From Promethearchaeota archaeon (GTDB taxonomy: Archaea > Asgardarchaeota > Lokiarchaeia > Sigyniarchaeales > SOKP01): DNA of 64,000 nt. The stretch spans positions 620,001 to 684,000 of the forward strand of contig JAHPZA010000010.1 of assembly GCA_019058445.1 (NCBI GenBank), given 5' to 3'. A program made the position numbers and the translations under genes. How positions within the stretch are numbered: position 1 is the first letter of the stretch; each line of letters begins with the position of its first letter. Under the pieces are notes generated by a model. That model worked only from the letters and a program-made list of their open reading frames with translations. It did not search any database and was not told the DNA's origin. Positions 8,368 through 18,624 of the stretch are shown here, one piece after another.

Positions 8368-9609
8368 TTAATCGATATTAAGATTTTTTCTCTTATCTAA
8401 TAATTCTTTTAATTCTGAAATTATAGTCTCTTTTAATTCAGGTTTTCCTGATAGATGTGATGGATTAACAGAACTTGAGGGTTGTGCAAATAATGGCGGC
8501 AAACCACTAGAGGTATATTCAGGTGAGGGTAAAAAACCTTTGGGTTGACTAGAAAGCTTTATTCCATTTTCATATTCTCTAAACCGCCTTTCTAGATTCA
8601 TTACACTTTCAGATAATTGAATTACTGCATTTAAAGTATTTTCGATTATACTACTTAAACCTTCTATTTTACGCATTGTCGGATTCTCTAAAGTTGCTTC
8701 CTCTTGCATAATTTTTTTTATGAATTTGGAAAACTTTGGCTCGTTAGCTATCATAGAATATATTGAACTTAAATAAATATCATATTCAAGATTTTTATCT
8801 ATAAAAACGGACTTTATGAGATCCTTAATTAATTCAATATTTAGTAGGATTTCAGTATCATCCCTTAAATCAGGATCATACTTGTGTATGAAAATTAGAA
8901 CATAGGGATTTTCTTCTAACCTTACAACAGTGTCTATAATTTTTTCGAAATAATTGATACTTTCATCAAATTTATCATGAGCTTGGATATCAATAACATA
9001 TATAATTAAATCGACATCTAAAAAATATCTTTCTGGTTTTCTGAGATAGTTATCTCTGAAATCTTTCTGACCTCCAAAATCCCAAATAGATAAAGCCATA
9101 TTACGTGTGCTTATCTCTTTTCGATCGATTCCTTTAGTGGGTTTCAGTCTAGAAAGTTCTTTTATTCCTATACGACCTCCAAACTTAGATAAAATTGTTG
9201 TTTTTCCAGCATTATTTAAACCAACAACAATAATTTTTTGCTCTTTTTTTGTAAGAGGAAGAATTTCTTCTTTAATTCTCTGTATTATTAAACTTAAAGT
9301 GATGGCTTTTCTTAATTTTTCTTCAATATCAGGGTCAATTTGTAAAACTTGTTCTATTTCTCGGCTTTTTTTTTCGGATTTCTTAATTAAAAAATCAAAA
9401 GGATGTTCTTGATCCAATAAAGAAAATTGCCCAATTTTTGTAATTTTAAACAATTTTTTTATCAATAAAACATCTGATTCTTCTAGAAATTTAAATGCTG
9501 ATGTGGGTAATTTAATAATATCATTGATGTCTTCTATAGCTTCAAGATTTACGTTTGGATCTAAGAATCTGGCGATTATTTCAATTTTATCATAAGTCTT
9601 TTTTGGCAA
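8368..9609 (-). CDS. Large Arf-like GTPase with extensions (copy 2)
   Basis: Same architecture as its neighbours but the most diverged of the three. N-terminal helical domain with LPTSAFKFLEE; P-loop GLNNAGKT (130-137); KPTKG; G3 DFGGQK, in which the Glu after Gln is replaced by Lys; G4 HKYD. A short coiled coil (MNLERRFREYENG) and a Pro/Ser-rich linker lead to the family's C-terminal helix SELKELLDKRK. The Glu-to-Lys change next to the catalytic Gln may alter hydrolysis or effector binding (inference). Confidence 0.85.
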   Translation of the reverse strand: MPKKTYDKIEIIARFLDPNVNLEAIEDINDIIKLPTSAFKFLEESDVLLIKKLFKITKIGQFSLLDQEHPFDFLIKKSEKKSREIEQVLQIDPDIEEKLRKAITLSLIIQRIKEEILPLTKKEQKIIVVGLNNAGKTTILSKFGGRIGIKELSRLKPTKGIDRKEISTRNMALSIWDFGGQKDFRDNYLRKPERYFLDVDLIIYVIDIQAHDKFDESINYFEKIIDTVVRLEENPYVLIFIHKYDPDLRDDTEILLNIELIKDLIKSVFIDKNLEYDIYLSSIYSMIANEPKFSKFIKKIMQEEATLENPTMRKIEGLSSIIENTLNAVIQLSESVMNLERRFREYENGIKLSSQPKGFLPSPEYTSSGLPPLFAQPSSSVNPSHLSGKPELKETIISELKELLDKRKNLNID

Positions 9610-9763
9610 TTTGAATCATACTAATCTTTTTATTCTTTTTAATTTTTACATTTTTAACAAAATTAGAGAAATTAAACATTTTTATATTTAAACTCTTTTT
9701 TGTTTCAATGATTATTAAATGAGAATTTAAGTGTAGAGAATTATATAAAAAAAGAAAAGATAA

Positions 9764-11020
9764 TTATAAATCTAAACTCTTTTTTTTAGCAAATAAATCT
9801 TTTAATTCATTAAGAACTTGAGATCTAGCATTTTCCTCTCCTCTTTTTACTTCTACCGCTTCAGGACTTTGAATTTCTATTGGTACTCCTGATTGAATAG
9901 ATTTTATTTGAAAAGCTTGAAAAGCTCCACTTTCAATAGCCCCAAGTCGATTTTCTATATTATTAATTTGATTAGATATACTTTCTGACAAACGAACAAT
10001 CACATTCATGGTTTCCTCTAATATCTTTCCCAAACCTTCCACCTTTGATATTGTAGGATCTGTTAGAGCATAATTTGTTTTCATTACCTCTTTTATATAT
10101 TTAGCGAATTTGGGTTCATTTGATATTAGAGAAAATATTGACGTTAAATATATTTCGCAATCAAATTCATTTCTTTCTTGAAAAATTTCTTTTAGATTCT
10201 CTTTTAAAAATTCTATATTTAATAGAATTTCAGGTTTATTTTTAATATCTGGATCATATTTATGAATATAAATCATTATATAAGGAAATTCTTCCAACAA
10301 AATTAATAACTCAATGATGTCCTTAAAATAACCTAATGATTCTTCAAATCTTTCTGGATCTTGAACATCAACTACATATATTAATAAATCTATTTGAAGA
10401 AAATACCTTTCAGGATTTTGGAAATATTTTTTTCGGAGTTCTTCTTGTCCACCAAAATCCCAAATATAAAGATCCAATGTTTCGGTTATAATATGATCTC
10501 TTTTAATACCCTTGGTTGGTTTTAGTGAAGCTAAATCGCTAATTCCTAAACGACCTCCAAACTTAGTTACAATTGCAGTTTTTCCAGCATTATCTAATCC
10601 AACTACAATAACTTTTTGGTCTTTCTTCTCATCTAAATTTTCTTTTTTAACTTTTTTTATGAGGGAACTAATGGTAGCAGTTTTCATTAATTTTTTTTCA
10701 AGGTCAGGAAATTTTAGTCTAATATCTTCAATTTTCAATTCTTCTTGACTTGTCTCATAAGATGCAATAAAATCATTAATGTTCTCCAGATCAATTGGTA
10801 GTTTAAGGGGCAAGTTTTTACCTAATTTAGTAGCATCTTTAATATTATTAATCCCAAAAATTTCTCCTAAAATAGTAGCCTCTTCATTATCTAAGAAGTT
10901 ATAGGCATGAATAGGGAGGTTTAATATATCATCAATCTTTTTTATATTGTTGATATCATTAAATTCAGGATCCAAAAATTTTGAAAATATATTAACTACA
11001 CTAGATAGTTCCGACGGCAT
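9764..11020 (-). CDS. Large Arf-like GTPase with extensions (copy 3)
   Basis: Near-paralogue of copy 1. N-terminal helical domain with LPIHAYNFL; P-loop GLDNAGKT (141-148); KPTKG; DFGGQE; HKYD; then a coiled coil (INNIENRLGAIESG) and the same end LNELKDLFAKKKSLDL. Copies 1 and 3 share long identical stretches in the C-terminal half, so they come from a recent duplication, while copy 2 between them is older or faster evolving. It starts with ATG and would be the first gene if the three form one transcript. Confidence 0.85.
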   Translation of the reverse strand: MPSELSSVVNIFSKFLDPEFNDINNIKKIDDILNLPIHAYNFLDNEEATILGEIFGINNIKDATKLGKNLPLKLPIDLENINDFIASYETSQEELKIEDIRLKFPDLEKKLMKTATISSLIKKVKKENLDEKKDQKVIVVGLDNAGKTAIVTKFGGRLGISDLASLKPTKGIKRDHIITETLDLYIWDFGGQEELRKKYFQNPERYFLQIDLLIYVVDVQDPERFEESLGYFKDIIELLILLEEFPYIMIYIHKYDPDIKNKPEILLNIEFLKENLKEIFQERNEFDCEIYLTSIFSLISNEPKFAKYIKEVMKTNYALTDPTISKVEGLGKILEETMNVIVRLSESISNQINNIENRLGAIESGAFQAFQIKSIQSGVPIEIQSPEAVEVKRGEENARSQVLNELKDLFAKKKSLDL

Positions 11021-11256
11021 TGTAATTTCTTATATTCTTTTTTATTAATAATATAATATTAATATAAGGTATATAATTTTTTATTAGGTTTCTTAAAAAA
11101 ATGCTATAATAGAACATTTTATTTGATGTTATTTTACTAAATTTTCTTTAGTTGTATTTCATTGGACTTTTCTGTTAAAAACAAGAAGACATTTAGTTAA
11201 CTGAGATATGAATATTACGTGCTTCTTGTAATCGTCTTATTTCTTTTTGGGATAGT

Positions 11257-11264
11257 TTTATATA
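11257..11264 (+). promoter_or_regulatory. TATA box of TFB gene
   Basis: TTTATATA about 45 bp before the ATG of the TFB gene, predicting a leader of roughly 20 nt. Confidence 0.45.
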
Positions 11265-11307
11265 GGTTATTAATCATAATAATATAAATAAAATCCAAAA
11301 GTCCATT

Positions 11308-12234
11308 ATGTCCCCCGATAAACAGCCCTTTAAAAATAGCGATGGATTTTTTGAAGAAGAAACGGAAGAGTGTTGTGATTCACCCAAAATATCGGAGGAA
11401 GATGGATTTTATGTTTGTTTAAATTGTGGCTATGTTCACAGCAGAATATTAGATACATCTCCTAGAAGGGCCTTCACGGCAGAGGAAATCCAGAAAAGAA
11501 AAACAAATGAAAGGGTTTATAGCCCAATTGGACCGCGTACGATTATCCGAGGTAGCCGTGATGCACGAGGGACACTTTTAAGCCCAAAATATAAATCAAA
11601 ATTTAATCGTCTTGCGAAAATTCATAGGAGTTTAACAACTAGCTATGAGCGAAATTTATGGATCGCGTTACCAAACTTACAACGATTACAAAAGAGATTA
11701 GGAATTCCGGATACTGTTGCAGAGGATGCACTGCGAATATACACACAAACAGTAAAAAAGAAATTAACAATGGGAAGAAGTATTGATACTTTGCTTTCAG
11801 CTTCCATTTTTGCCGCACTACGAATACATGGAATTCCTCGAACAGTTGAAGAAATAACAAAAGTCGCCCAAATTCCTAAAAAAAAAGTAATTAAAAGTTT
11901 CAGGTTAATCTTAATGGAAATTTTGCCTAATCTTAACCTAAAAGTGCAGCATTTTCAGGCAGATCGCTACGTAGATAAATTTAATGATGAGTTAGGATTA
12001 TCAATGCAATGTAGAAATATTGCTGTCAAATTAATTGAGAGTGCAAAAGAAAATGGGTTTAATACGGCAGGAAAAGACCCAAAAGGGATAGCAGCTGCCG
12101 CAATATATCTTGGATCCAAGATTTGTAATGAAAATAGGACACAGAAGGAAATTTCTAAGCTGGCAAAGGTCACAGAGGTCACACTCAGGATGCGTGTCAA
12201 AGACTTGCAGAAATTTGCGAAGATAATTAAGTAA
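11308..12234 (+). CDS. tfb: Transcription initiation factor IIB (TFB)
   Basis: TFB recruits RNA polymerase to TBP-bound promoters. An N-terminal zinc ribbon (C37/C40 in YVCLNCGY) is followed by the B-reader/linker region (RRAFTAEEIQ, SPIGPRTI) and two cyclin folds (about 105-195 and 205-300) including GIAAAAIYLG. The first half of the ribbon is odd: the usual CxxC is replaced by adjacent cysteines C22-C23 (ECCDSP), so zinc coordination may differ. Otherwise full length (308 residues). Asgard genomes often carry several TFBs; this may be a secondary one. Confidence 0.93.
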   Translation: MSPDKQPFKNSDGFFEEETEECCDSPKISEEDGFYVCLNCGYVHSRILDTSPRRAFTAEEIQKRKTNERVYSPIGPRTIIRGSRDARGTLLSPKYKSKFNRLAKIHRSLTTSYERNLWIALPNLQRLQKRLGIPDTVAEDALRIYTQTVKKKLTMGRSIDTLLSASIFAALRIHGIPRTVEEITKVAQIPKKKVIKSFRLILMEILPNLNLKVQHFQADRYVDKFNDELGLSMQCRNIAVKLIESAKENGFNTAGKDPKGIAAAAIYLGSKICNENRTQKEISKLAKVTEVTLRMRVKDLQKFAKIIK

Positions 12235-12246
12235 TTTTTAAGGAAA

Positions 12247-15200
12247 TTAGAGTTTAGTTAAAACTTTCTCTTCCTCAAATAGAGGTAATACTTTTAAAAA
12301 AGAGTTAATCTTTGTCTTATGTGTTTCTAAGTTTTCAGTTAACACATCCAATATTAATAGCAATAGCGAAACATAAAAAGTCTCTACGATTAATGCTTTC
12401 CCCATTCCAAGATTATTTAAGTAAGAATCAACGTTTGTTTTAATTTCTTTCGGGGGTTTTTGCGTTTTTAATAATGAAAGTCCATACAATAAAATAAGAA
12501 GAGCGCTTGTCTGATAATCTTTCCTTTTAATAAAATTACCAGCTAAATCCAAATAATTTTTAGAGGCGTCTTCAAACGCTTCTCCATTTAAAAGCTCTAA
12601 AATTTCCTTATAATATCGTCTTTTCATAGCTGTTCTTTTTTTTATCACATCAACACTTTCAGTTTTAACATCTCCCATTCTTTGTTGCAGGACTGCAATA
12701 GTTTGATCTAATTTTACTTTAAACTTAGACATTTCACCGCGTTCCTTTCTTGTAATATCTTCCTTCTTTTTATCTTCTTTAATCTCTTCACCCGCCAAAG
12801 CAATTAAGAATTCTGTTTCTGGTTCGAAGAGCATTAGTTTTTCTGAAAGATGGGTTAAAGTCAATTTAATTAATTCTTGAATATAATTTTCAAACGATAA
12901 AAATACATAATTCATAAATTGTATTTCTGGTAATGATTCTAGTTCCTCCTTTAAGGTTCTTAATTTTTTCAAGCTATTTTCAAAAATTGTTTGAGCGTTA
13001 AAGAAATCCTTTGCTTTAATTAAAATCAACGATCCGAGGATTAATCCAATAGCAGCATGTTTATAGAATTTCTTATCTACTAGTTTATCAAATGATTCGA
13101 GATAAATTGAAGATGCTTCTAACAAATTATTTTTTGATAATTCTTCAATAGCTTTGTTCCAATAATCTCTCCTCATCATTTTTCTTTTGGCTAATTCTTG
13201 TTTATCGATTTTAAGTTTTTTTGCGAGTTTATTGATCTCACTTCTAACTTTAGCAATCTCACCAATACCAATCTCGAATTCTAAAATTTCCTCCTCTTCC
13301 TTATATTCTTTACCTAATACGTCATAGAGAACGCGGATTTCTTCTTCGAATAATGGGAGATTTTCTAGATAAGACAGTGCTTCCTTAAGTTTTGGTTCAT
13401 CTTGTAATTTTTCCATTTCTAAGATATATTCAATTAAAGTAACTGGAAAGGTTTCAGAAAATAATTTTCCTGAGCTAGAGAAGTCTTTTTTAATTTTATT
13501 AAAGAAGTTTGTCATTTCTGTGATTTTATTATTTTTAAAAAATAATAAGCAAACCACTGCTAAAGATACACCTGATAAATTGTATTTCTTTATTCTTTCC
13601 AACCTAATGATACTCTCATTATAGGCTTCAATTGCTTTTTCAAATTCTTGGTTTTTAACATAATTCAATGCATCTACTAAATAAGCTCTTTTCAGTCCTT
13701 TTCTCTGTTTTAATTCATTTTTTCTATCATGAAGTGCATCTTGAGATTTCTTTTTGATAATGGAAAGTTTTTCTTTTAAAATTTCTCCTCTAACCGTTTC
13801 CTCGGCCATTCTCGATTCAAGCGCACTTTTATATGCCTCCAATTTCTCAAGTTGCTTATTTAATTTTGATTTGTATTCAGGATTTTCAATTTTATCGATA
13901 ATAGTTTGAGCAGAAGGGTAATCTTCATGGGTAATATAAATTTCAGCTATTTTTTTATATAATTTATTGAATGTAATCTTTTCTTTTTCTTTATCTAAAT
14001 AAGCTGTAAAGATGGTATCTACTTTTTTTATAAGCTGAGTTGCTTTATTAATTCCAGTTTCATTTTCTTCACTTTCAACAATTCTTAAAGCTTCATTTTT
14101 AATAACTTTAATAAATAATCTACTAATTTTTCTGGATTCCTCATAAAGCATTAAATTCCTAAATATTTTATTGGACATTTCAAAGAATTTTTCATTATTC
14201 TCAAAGTTTTCTTCTTCTTTTGATTCCTTTAGTTTTTCGAAATACTTAGGAAAAATCCGAATTAAATATTCTTTTCCCATATCTTCTGATAAATCTGAGA
14301 AATTTTTGAAAAAACTATCAAATTGTTTCGCATCAATTAAAATATCTAATGACTTGGTTAAAATCTGATTTGCGATCTCTTCCTTTCCAATACTAGTAAG
14401 GAAAACAGACTGATTTCTTAAGATCTTTGCAGCGTTCAGGTATTCTTTTTTCTCCTTAAAGCTATCGGCTTCCTTTAATATTTGAGAATTTAATTCAGCA
14501 ATGATATTAATTTCGGCATTAATAAATTCTTTTAGTATATCAACACCTTTTTGAACATTTTGTTCATATTCTTTTTTTCTAGATGCTTTTTCCCCCTCTT
14601 CTACTTTGATACTTAGATCAGTTAACTTTTGTTTTAATTTAAAGGAATCTAATTTATTAATTAAAGTCGAAGCCATTCCAAAATTTAATTCATCAAGTAG
14701 AAGTTTAATCATTTCTTCTAAATATTTATCCATATTACCTTTCTTTAATTTATAACTTTCCCATAGATTTTCTATCTCATCATACGCGTTTTTCGCTAAA
14801 TAAACCTCTTTTTCTTGTATTTTTTTATCAAGTATTTTTATTAAAACCTCAATCTGCTTATTGGTAAATTTTTTTAAATTATCAAAAAGACCTTCTTGTT
14901 GATAAACATGAATACTATAATATAACTGATCTTTAGCAGCATCTAATTCTCCTTTTGAAACTAAGAAATTGGCGGCGTTAATAATTTTCTCGGTAATTTC
15001 TTCTAAAATTGGTAAAACCTGTTCATGAGGTAATCTTTCCAAAACTTTAAATGCTTTATCACATTTACAAGCCGAAATCCAAGAAGTTATCGCTAGTTCA
15101 AAACTCTTTTGAACTAACTCTTGATTATCTAATTCTATAGAAGCCCATTGACCCGCATTTTCATATAGAAGTGCAGCATCTTCATAATTTGTATTATTAA

Positions 15201-15993
15201 ATAGCTTATTACCCTCTAATATCATCGCATCGTGATAAGAATGCCTAAATTCTTTATATTTTCTTTGATCAACATTTTCTAAAATTTTTGATGCTACAAG
15301 ATAAAGCTCTCTCTGTGAAAAAGCGATCTGAGAAAAAAGATAGGCTGCCTGTTCGCTATGAATATAATACTCATCACTGTTATATATTTCTGAGATTGTG
15401 GCGGCCTTTCTCATTGCTTGAGCAGCATAAAAGTATTGTTCTTGCTTAAAATATATATTAGCTAATTGTATAAATATAGGAAATCGCATCCATGCATTTT
15501 CTATATTCAATGGAGTCTCACCCGAAATCATCGCAAGACAGAGACATTGAAGTGGTTGATGAAACAAATTCGGGGAAAGATTTACGAAAACTTCAAGTTC
15601 GGGATAATTTACCCAGATATTTTCTAATAATTCATTGATTGATATTGGGATAATCCCTGAAGGATCATAATATACGATTAAAGTGGGAATATTACGTTTA
15701 ACAAATTTAATAATTGAATAATACATTTCAAAGAGTTCCATTTCTTCTTGTTCTAAGGGATTTAAAAAAAAGATGATCCCATCAACCATCGGAATCAATT
15801 CGTCGAAATCTGTAGAAATAATGTCTGTGATCACATCAACCTCTAAATCACAAACATTATCTAATGCGTTGATTTCTGCATACCACTCATTATAAGTTTC
15901 TTTAAATTCACCTGAATCTATAAATGCTCTCGCCACATATTCAAGCGTAGATGAAGGTTCTCCCAAAATCAAGATTTTAAACACGTAACGCAT
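12247..15993 (-). CDS. Giant alpha-solenoid protein with degenerate GTPase-like N-terminus
   Basis: 1248 residues, no membrane segments. Residues 1-165 look like a Ras-type fold that lost its nucleotide motifs: beta1 FKILILGEPSST sits where a P-loop would be but has no GK(S/T), and no NKxD equivalent remains. Residues 165-750 are helical repeats of TPR/solenoid type (for example FPIFIQLANIYFKQEQYFYAAQAM and NYEDAALLYENAG). The C-terminal third is a domain repeated three times (about 757-885, 930-1065, 1113-1242), each beginning with a basic KR-rich segment, then a helical hairpin of the type FEKAIEAYNES; repeats 1 and 3 end in LPLFEEE. Its 3' end is 12 bp from the TFB stop codon (convergent). 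Probably a large scaffold; no known family assigned. Confidence 0.75.
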   Translation of the reverse strand: MRYVFKILILGEPSSTLEYVARAFIDSGEFKETYNEWYAEINALDNVCDLEVDVITDIISTDFDELIPMVDGIIFFLNPLEQEEMELFEMYYSIIKFVKRNIPTLIVYYDPSGIIPISINELLENIWVNYPELEVFVNLSPNLFHQPLQCLCLAMISGETPLNIENAWMRFPIFIQLANIYFKQEQYFYAAQAMRKAATISEIYNSDEYYIHSEQAAYLFSQIAFSQRELYLVASKILENVDQRKYKEFRHSYHDAMILEGNKLFNNTNYEDAALLYENAGQWASIELDNQELVQKSFELAITSWISACKCDKAFKVLERLPHEQVLPILEEITEKIINAANFLVSKGELDAAKDQLYYSIHVYQQEGLFDNLKKFTNKQIEVLIKILDKKIQEKEVYLAKNAYDEIENLWESYKLKKGNMDKYLEEMIKLLLDELNFGMASTLINKLDSFKLKQKLTDLSIKVEEGEKASRKKEYEQNVQKGVDILKEFINAEINIIAELNSQILKEADSFKEKKEYLNAAKILRNQSVFLTSIGKEEIANQILTKSLDILIDAKQFDSFFKNFSDLSEDMGKEYLIRIFPKYFEKLKESKEEENFENNEKFFEMSNKIFRNLMLYEESRKISRLFIKVIKNEALRIVESEENETGINKATQLIKKVDTIFTAYLDKEKEKITFNKLYKKIAEIYITHEDYPSAQTIIDKIENPEYKSKLNKQLEKLEAYKSALESRMAEETVRGEILKEKLSIIKKKSQDALHDRKNELKQRKGLKRAYLVDALNYVKNQEFEKAIEAYNESIIRLERIKKYNLSGVSLAVVCLLFFKNNKITEMTNFFNKIKKDFSSSGKLFSETFPVTLIEYILEMEKLQDEPKLKEALSYLENLPLFEEEIRVLYDVLGKEYKEEEEILEFEIGIGEIAKVRSEINKLAKKLKIDKQELAKRKMMRRDYWNKAIEELSKNNLLEASSIYLESFDKLVDKKFYKHAAIGLILGSLILIKAKDFFNAQTIFENSLKKLRTLKEELESLPEIQFMNYVFLSFENYIQELIKLTLTHLSEKLMLFEPETEFLIALAGEEIKEDKKKEDITRKERGEMSKFKVKLDQTIAVLQQRMGDVKTESVDVIKKRTAMKRRYYKEILELLNGEAFEDASKNYLDLAGNFIKRKDYQTSALLILLYGLSLLKTQKPPKEIKTNVDSYLNNLGMGKALIVETFYVSLLLLILDVLTENLETHKTKINSFLKVLPLFEEEKVLTKL

Positions 15994-16144
15994 TAAAATT
16001 CACAAAAAATCATAGGATTATTGTTATCAAAATTTTTAAATTAAATCTAAAAATCATAAGATTATTATTATCAAATAATTTAGGGAATTTTTATATTTTT
16101 TTAAATGTTCTATAAATTATCACATCGTGAGCTGAGACACTGAG

Positions 16145-16810
16145 TTGGAACATGAATACATAGAAAGGAATTACAATATCTTACAAAATAAAATGATTGA
16201 AGAGATGGATTTAGCTCTTGATTTCGGAAAAAAATTAGTAGACTCAGAATTAGATGCGGGAATTTTTAACTTTGTGGTAAAGCCGATTATAAAATCATTT
16301 TATAGTTATTGGAGTGTCCATGATGCCAGAACTGGTACTTTAAAACAAATTGAAATTGCTTTAGATTGTGGAAAACAGCTATATAAAAATGGAGCTAGCC
16401 AAGAAGATTTTAATCGTGTGATTAACGAGAATTTTCCAAACTACTTCCAAAATGATCAAATCTATAGACAATGCAGGAAAACCCATAAAGAATTCAAAAG
16501 ATTAAAAGAAGTTACAAAAGAGACCTTTATTACTCAAGTCAAGGAAGTAATAACCTTTCTGGGAATCAAAGAAAATGTAAGCGATTATAATGCATTAGTC
16601 AGAGCTGCTTTTAATTCAAAAGAAGAAGCATATAAATCGTTAATTATTCAATTAGATTTCAATGATAAATGTATAAAGATTGTAGAAAAACATCCCTCAA
16701 TCCTGAAAATCCCGACAGGAAAAAATATTATAATTAATGTTCTAAGAAAAGGATTTATTAAAACAAAAGAATATTTAATAAATGGATTGGACGAGATTTA
16801 TGGGATTTAA
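16145..16810 (+). CDS. Helical protein, unknown
   Basis: 221 residues, almost entirely predicted helix, charged, with no signal peptide or membrane segment. The start is TTG at 16145. It is divergent from the giant solenoid protein and 39 bp upstream of a membrane-protein gene on the same strand. I recognise no motif; weak pseudo-repeats (ALDFGKKLVDSELDAGIF / ALDCGKQLYKNGASQEDF) suggest an internal duplication of about 50 residues. Confidence 0.55.
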   Translation: MEHEYIERNYNILQNKMIEEMDLALDFGKKLVDSELDAGIFNFVVKPIIKSFYSYWSVHDARTGTLKQIEIALDCGKQLYKNGASQEDFNRVINENFPNYFQNDQIYRQCRKTHKEFKRLKEVTKETFITQVKEVITFLGIKENVSDYNALVRAAFNSKEEAYKSLIIQLDFNDKCIKIVEKHPSILKIPTGKNIIINVLRKGFIKTKEYLINGLDEIYGI

Positions 16811-16849
16811 TAGTTTCTTCCTTGTTTTAAGCTATTTTTAGAAATATGA

Positions 16850-18004
16850 ATGGAGTTTAATTTGAATAGTTCTTCCGCACAGCAAAAAACGCATCTTTTA
16901 CGGAAAGTTTTCTTAAATCTATTTATAAGTGCATTTATTATTATATGCTATTTCTATGTATCAGAGGTTTTCGGTTCAATTTCAGCCCCCTATCAAAAAA
17001 ACTCCAAGTTTTTAGTTCAATTTGGATTCACTTTATTGCTTTTTACATTTTTTTCAGTATTAGCAGGTCCTTATCATGGTTTTATAGCCGGATTTATAGG
17101 AGAATATCTTTATCAATTAGCTTATTACAAATCGATTTATCTTGATTGGTGTTTATTAATCGCATTCTGGGGATTTTTATGTGGAATCTATAAATATAAA
17201 CCACTAAAATATCAAGAAATAAAGAATGTGATTTATACTATTCTTCTTTTTGTTTTCAATTCACTAATTTTAATGTTATTACTTATATACATTCAAAAAC
17301 AGTACTATTTAATTAATGAAAAGATACAATTCATCTTTTTAAATTATGGACTCACATTTTTCTTTCAATCTTTAATTACAATTATATTTTTAGTCCCAAT
17401 TCTTTTAATTTTATATGATAAGGCCTTAGCTACACAGGAACGATATTGGTATTTTATGATATTAACACATCATCCCGTTTCGGCAAGTGATCATACTTTT
17501 TATTTAAAGTTTGGGAAGACTTATGTTTATTTCTGTTCTAGGTGTTCAGGTGTAATTATAGGAGGTATGATTGCAGCATTTTTTACACATTTAATAGAAA
17601 GGATTTATAACACAGAATTTAATCCCGAACTGGCTGTATTATTATGCATTATTTTACCAATACCCGGTTTGATCGATTGGGGCACTCAAAGAATGTTATT
17701 GCGAAAAAGTACAACTGAAACAAGACTTCTTACGGGATCAATAATTGGAAGCGCACTCCATCTTATGTCTTTTACAACGCCATATTATAACTTTATGTTA
17801 TTCTTGTTGGTTTTATACTTTTCCATTCTATTCTTACTTATGTTTTTTGGACATCGTAAAGAAATGAAATTACAAAAAAAAGAATCTGAAGACCATTTTC
17901 CATCTAATAAGGAATATCAAATCAATAAAAAATTTTTTATTTACGATAAAAATGTCAAATATTATTTTCATTCATGGTTTGGAAAGTTCTGGCCAAGGTT
18001 TTAA
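16850..18004 (+). CDS. Multipass membrane protein with DUF2085-like domain
   Basis: About eight to ten hydrophobic helices. The N-terminal half contains LAGPYHGFIAGFIGEYLYQLAYY, reminiscent of ECF-transporter substrate-binding subunits (weak). The second half carries HHPVSASDHTFYLKFG and FCSRCSGVIIGG, matching the DUF2085 pattern of a conserved CxRCxG beside a membrane helix. The C-terminal tail is charged and overlaps the start of the next gene by 53 bp. Function unknown; the Cys pair may bind metal. Confidence 0.7.
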   Translation: MEFNLNSSSAQQKTHLLRKVFLNLFISAFIIICYFYVSEVFGSISAPYQKNSKFLVQFGFTLLLFTFFSVLAGPYHGFIAGFIGEYLYQLAYYKSIYLDWCLLIAFWGFLCGIYKYKPLKYQEIKNVIYTILLFVFNSLILMLLLIYIQKQYYLINEKIQFIFLNYGLTFFFQSLITIIFLVPILLILYDKALATQERYWYFMILTHHPVSASDHTFYLKFGKTYVYFCSRCSGVIIGGMIAAFFTHLIERIYNTEFNPELAVLLCIILPIPGLIDWGTQRMLLRKSTTETRLLTGSIIGSALHLMSFTTPYYNFMLFLLVLYFSILFLLMFFGHRKEMKLQKKESEDHFPSNKEYQINKKFFIYDKNVKYYFHSWFGKFWPRF

Positions 18005-18467
18005 AGGTCAATTATTTAAAAAAGTTCTGCCAGGAATTTTAACGCCTGATTTTAGAGCATATACCCCCAATATTTCTTATAAAGATTTATTAAGAGAAAG
18101 AATGGCACAACTATATAAAATCTTGAAGAAAAATAAGAAATGGATTTTGATCGGCTCGAGTCTTGGGGGTTTAATGGGAGCCTTATATACTTGTCAATTT
18201 CCAAACAAAGTATCTCTGTTAATTTTACTCGCTCCTGTTTTATCAACTCCATATCTAAATCCTATTAAATTTCAGCCTATTGATATTCCAGTCATAGTAT
18301 TTCATGGTAGGAATGACCAAGTTGTTCCATTAAAATCATCCCGGTCTCGAGCAGAAAAGTTGTTTACTAATCTAACCTATAACGTAGTTGATGATGATCA
18401 CATGCTACACTCCACCGTGTTAAAAATAAACTGGCCCCATTTGACAAGAATTTCAAACTCAATTTAA
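17952..18467 (+). CDS. Alpha/beta-hydrolase, small esterase-like
   Basis: 171 residues with a complete alpha/beta-hydrolase set: oxyanion region FIHGLESSG, nucleophile elbow GSSLGG, acid in FHGRNDQVVP and histidine in DDDHML. Small size with no cap domain resembles the YqiA/UPF0227 and RBBP9-like esterases. It starts with ATG inside the 3' end of the membrane-protein gene (53-bp overlap in another frame), so translation is probably coupled. Confidence 0.8.
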   Translation: MSNIIFIHGLESSGQGFKGQLFKKVLPGILTPDFRAYTPNISYKDLLRERMAQLYKILKKNKKWILIGSSLGGLMGALYTCQFPNKVSLLILLAPVLSTPYLNPIKFQPIDIPVIVFHGRNDQVVPLKSSRSRAEKLFTNLTYNVVDDDHMLHSTVLKINWPHLTRISNSI

Positions 18468-18624
18468 AGTTAAACTATATAGTATAAGATGTCCTTAAAA
18501 ACTGGACTCCAACTAATTTTTAATTGAGTATTAGTAGATTTTAATTGAGAGAATGTGATCATATATTTCTCTAAAATCATAAAAAATAAAAAAAATAAAA
18601 AAAATCACTAATATAAGGGAAAAA

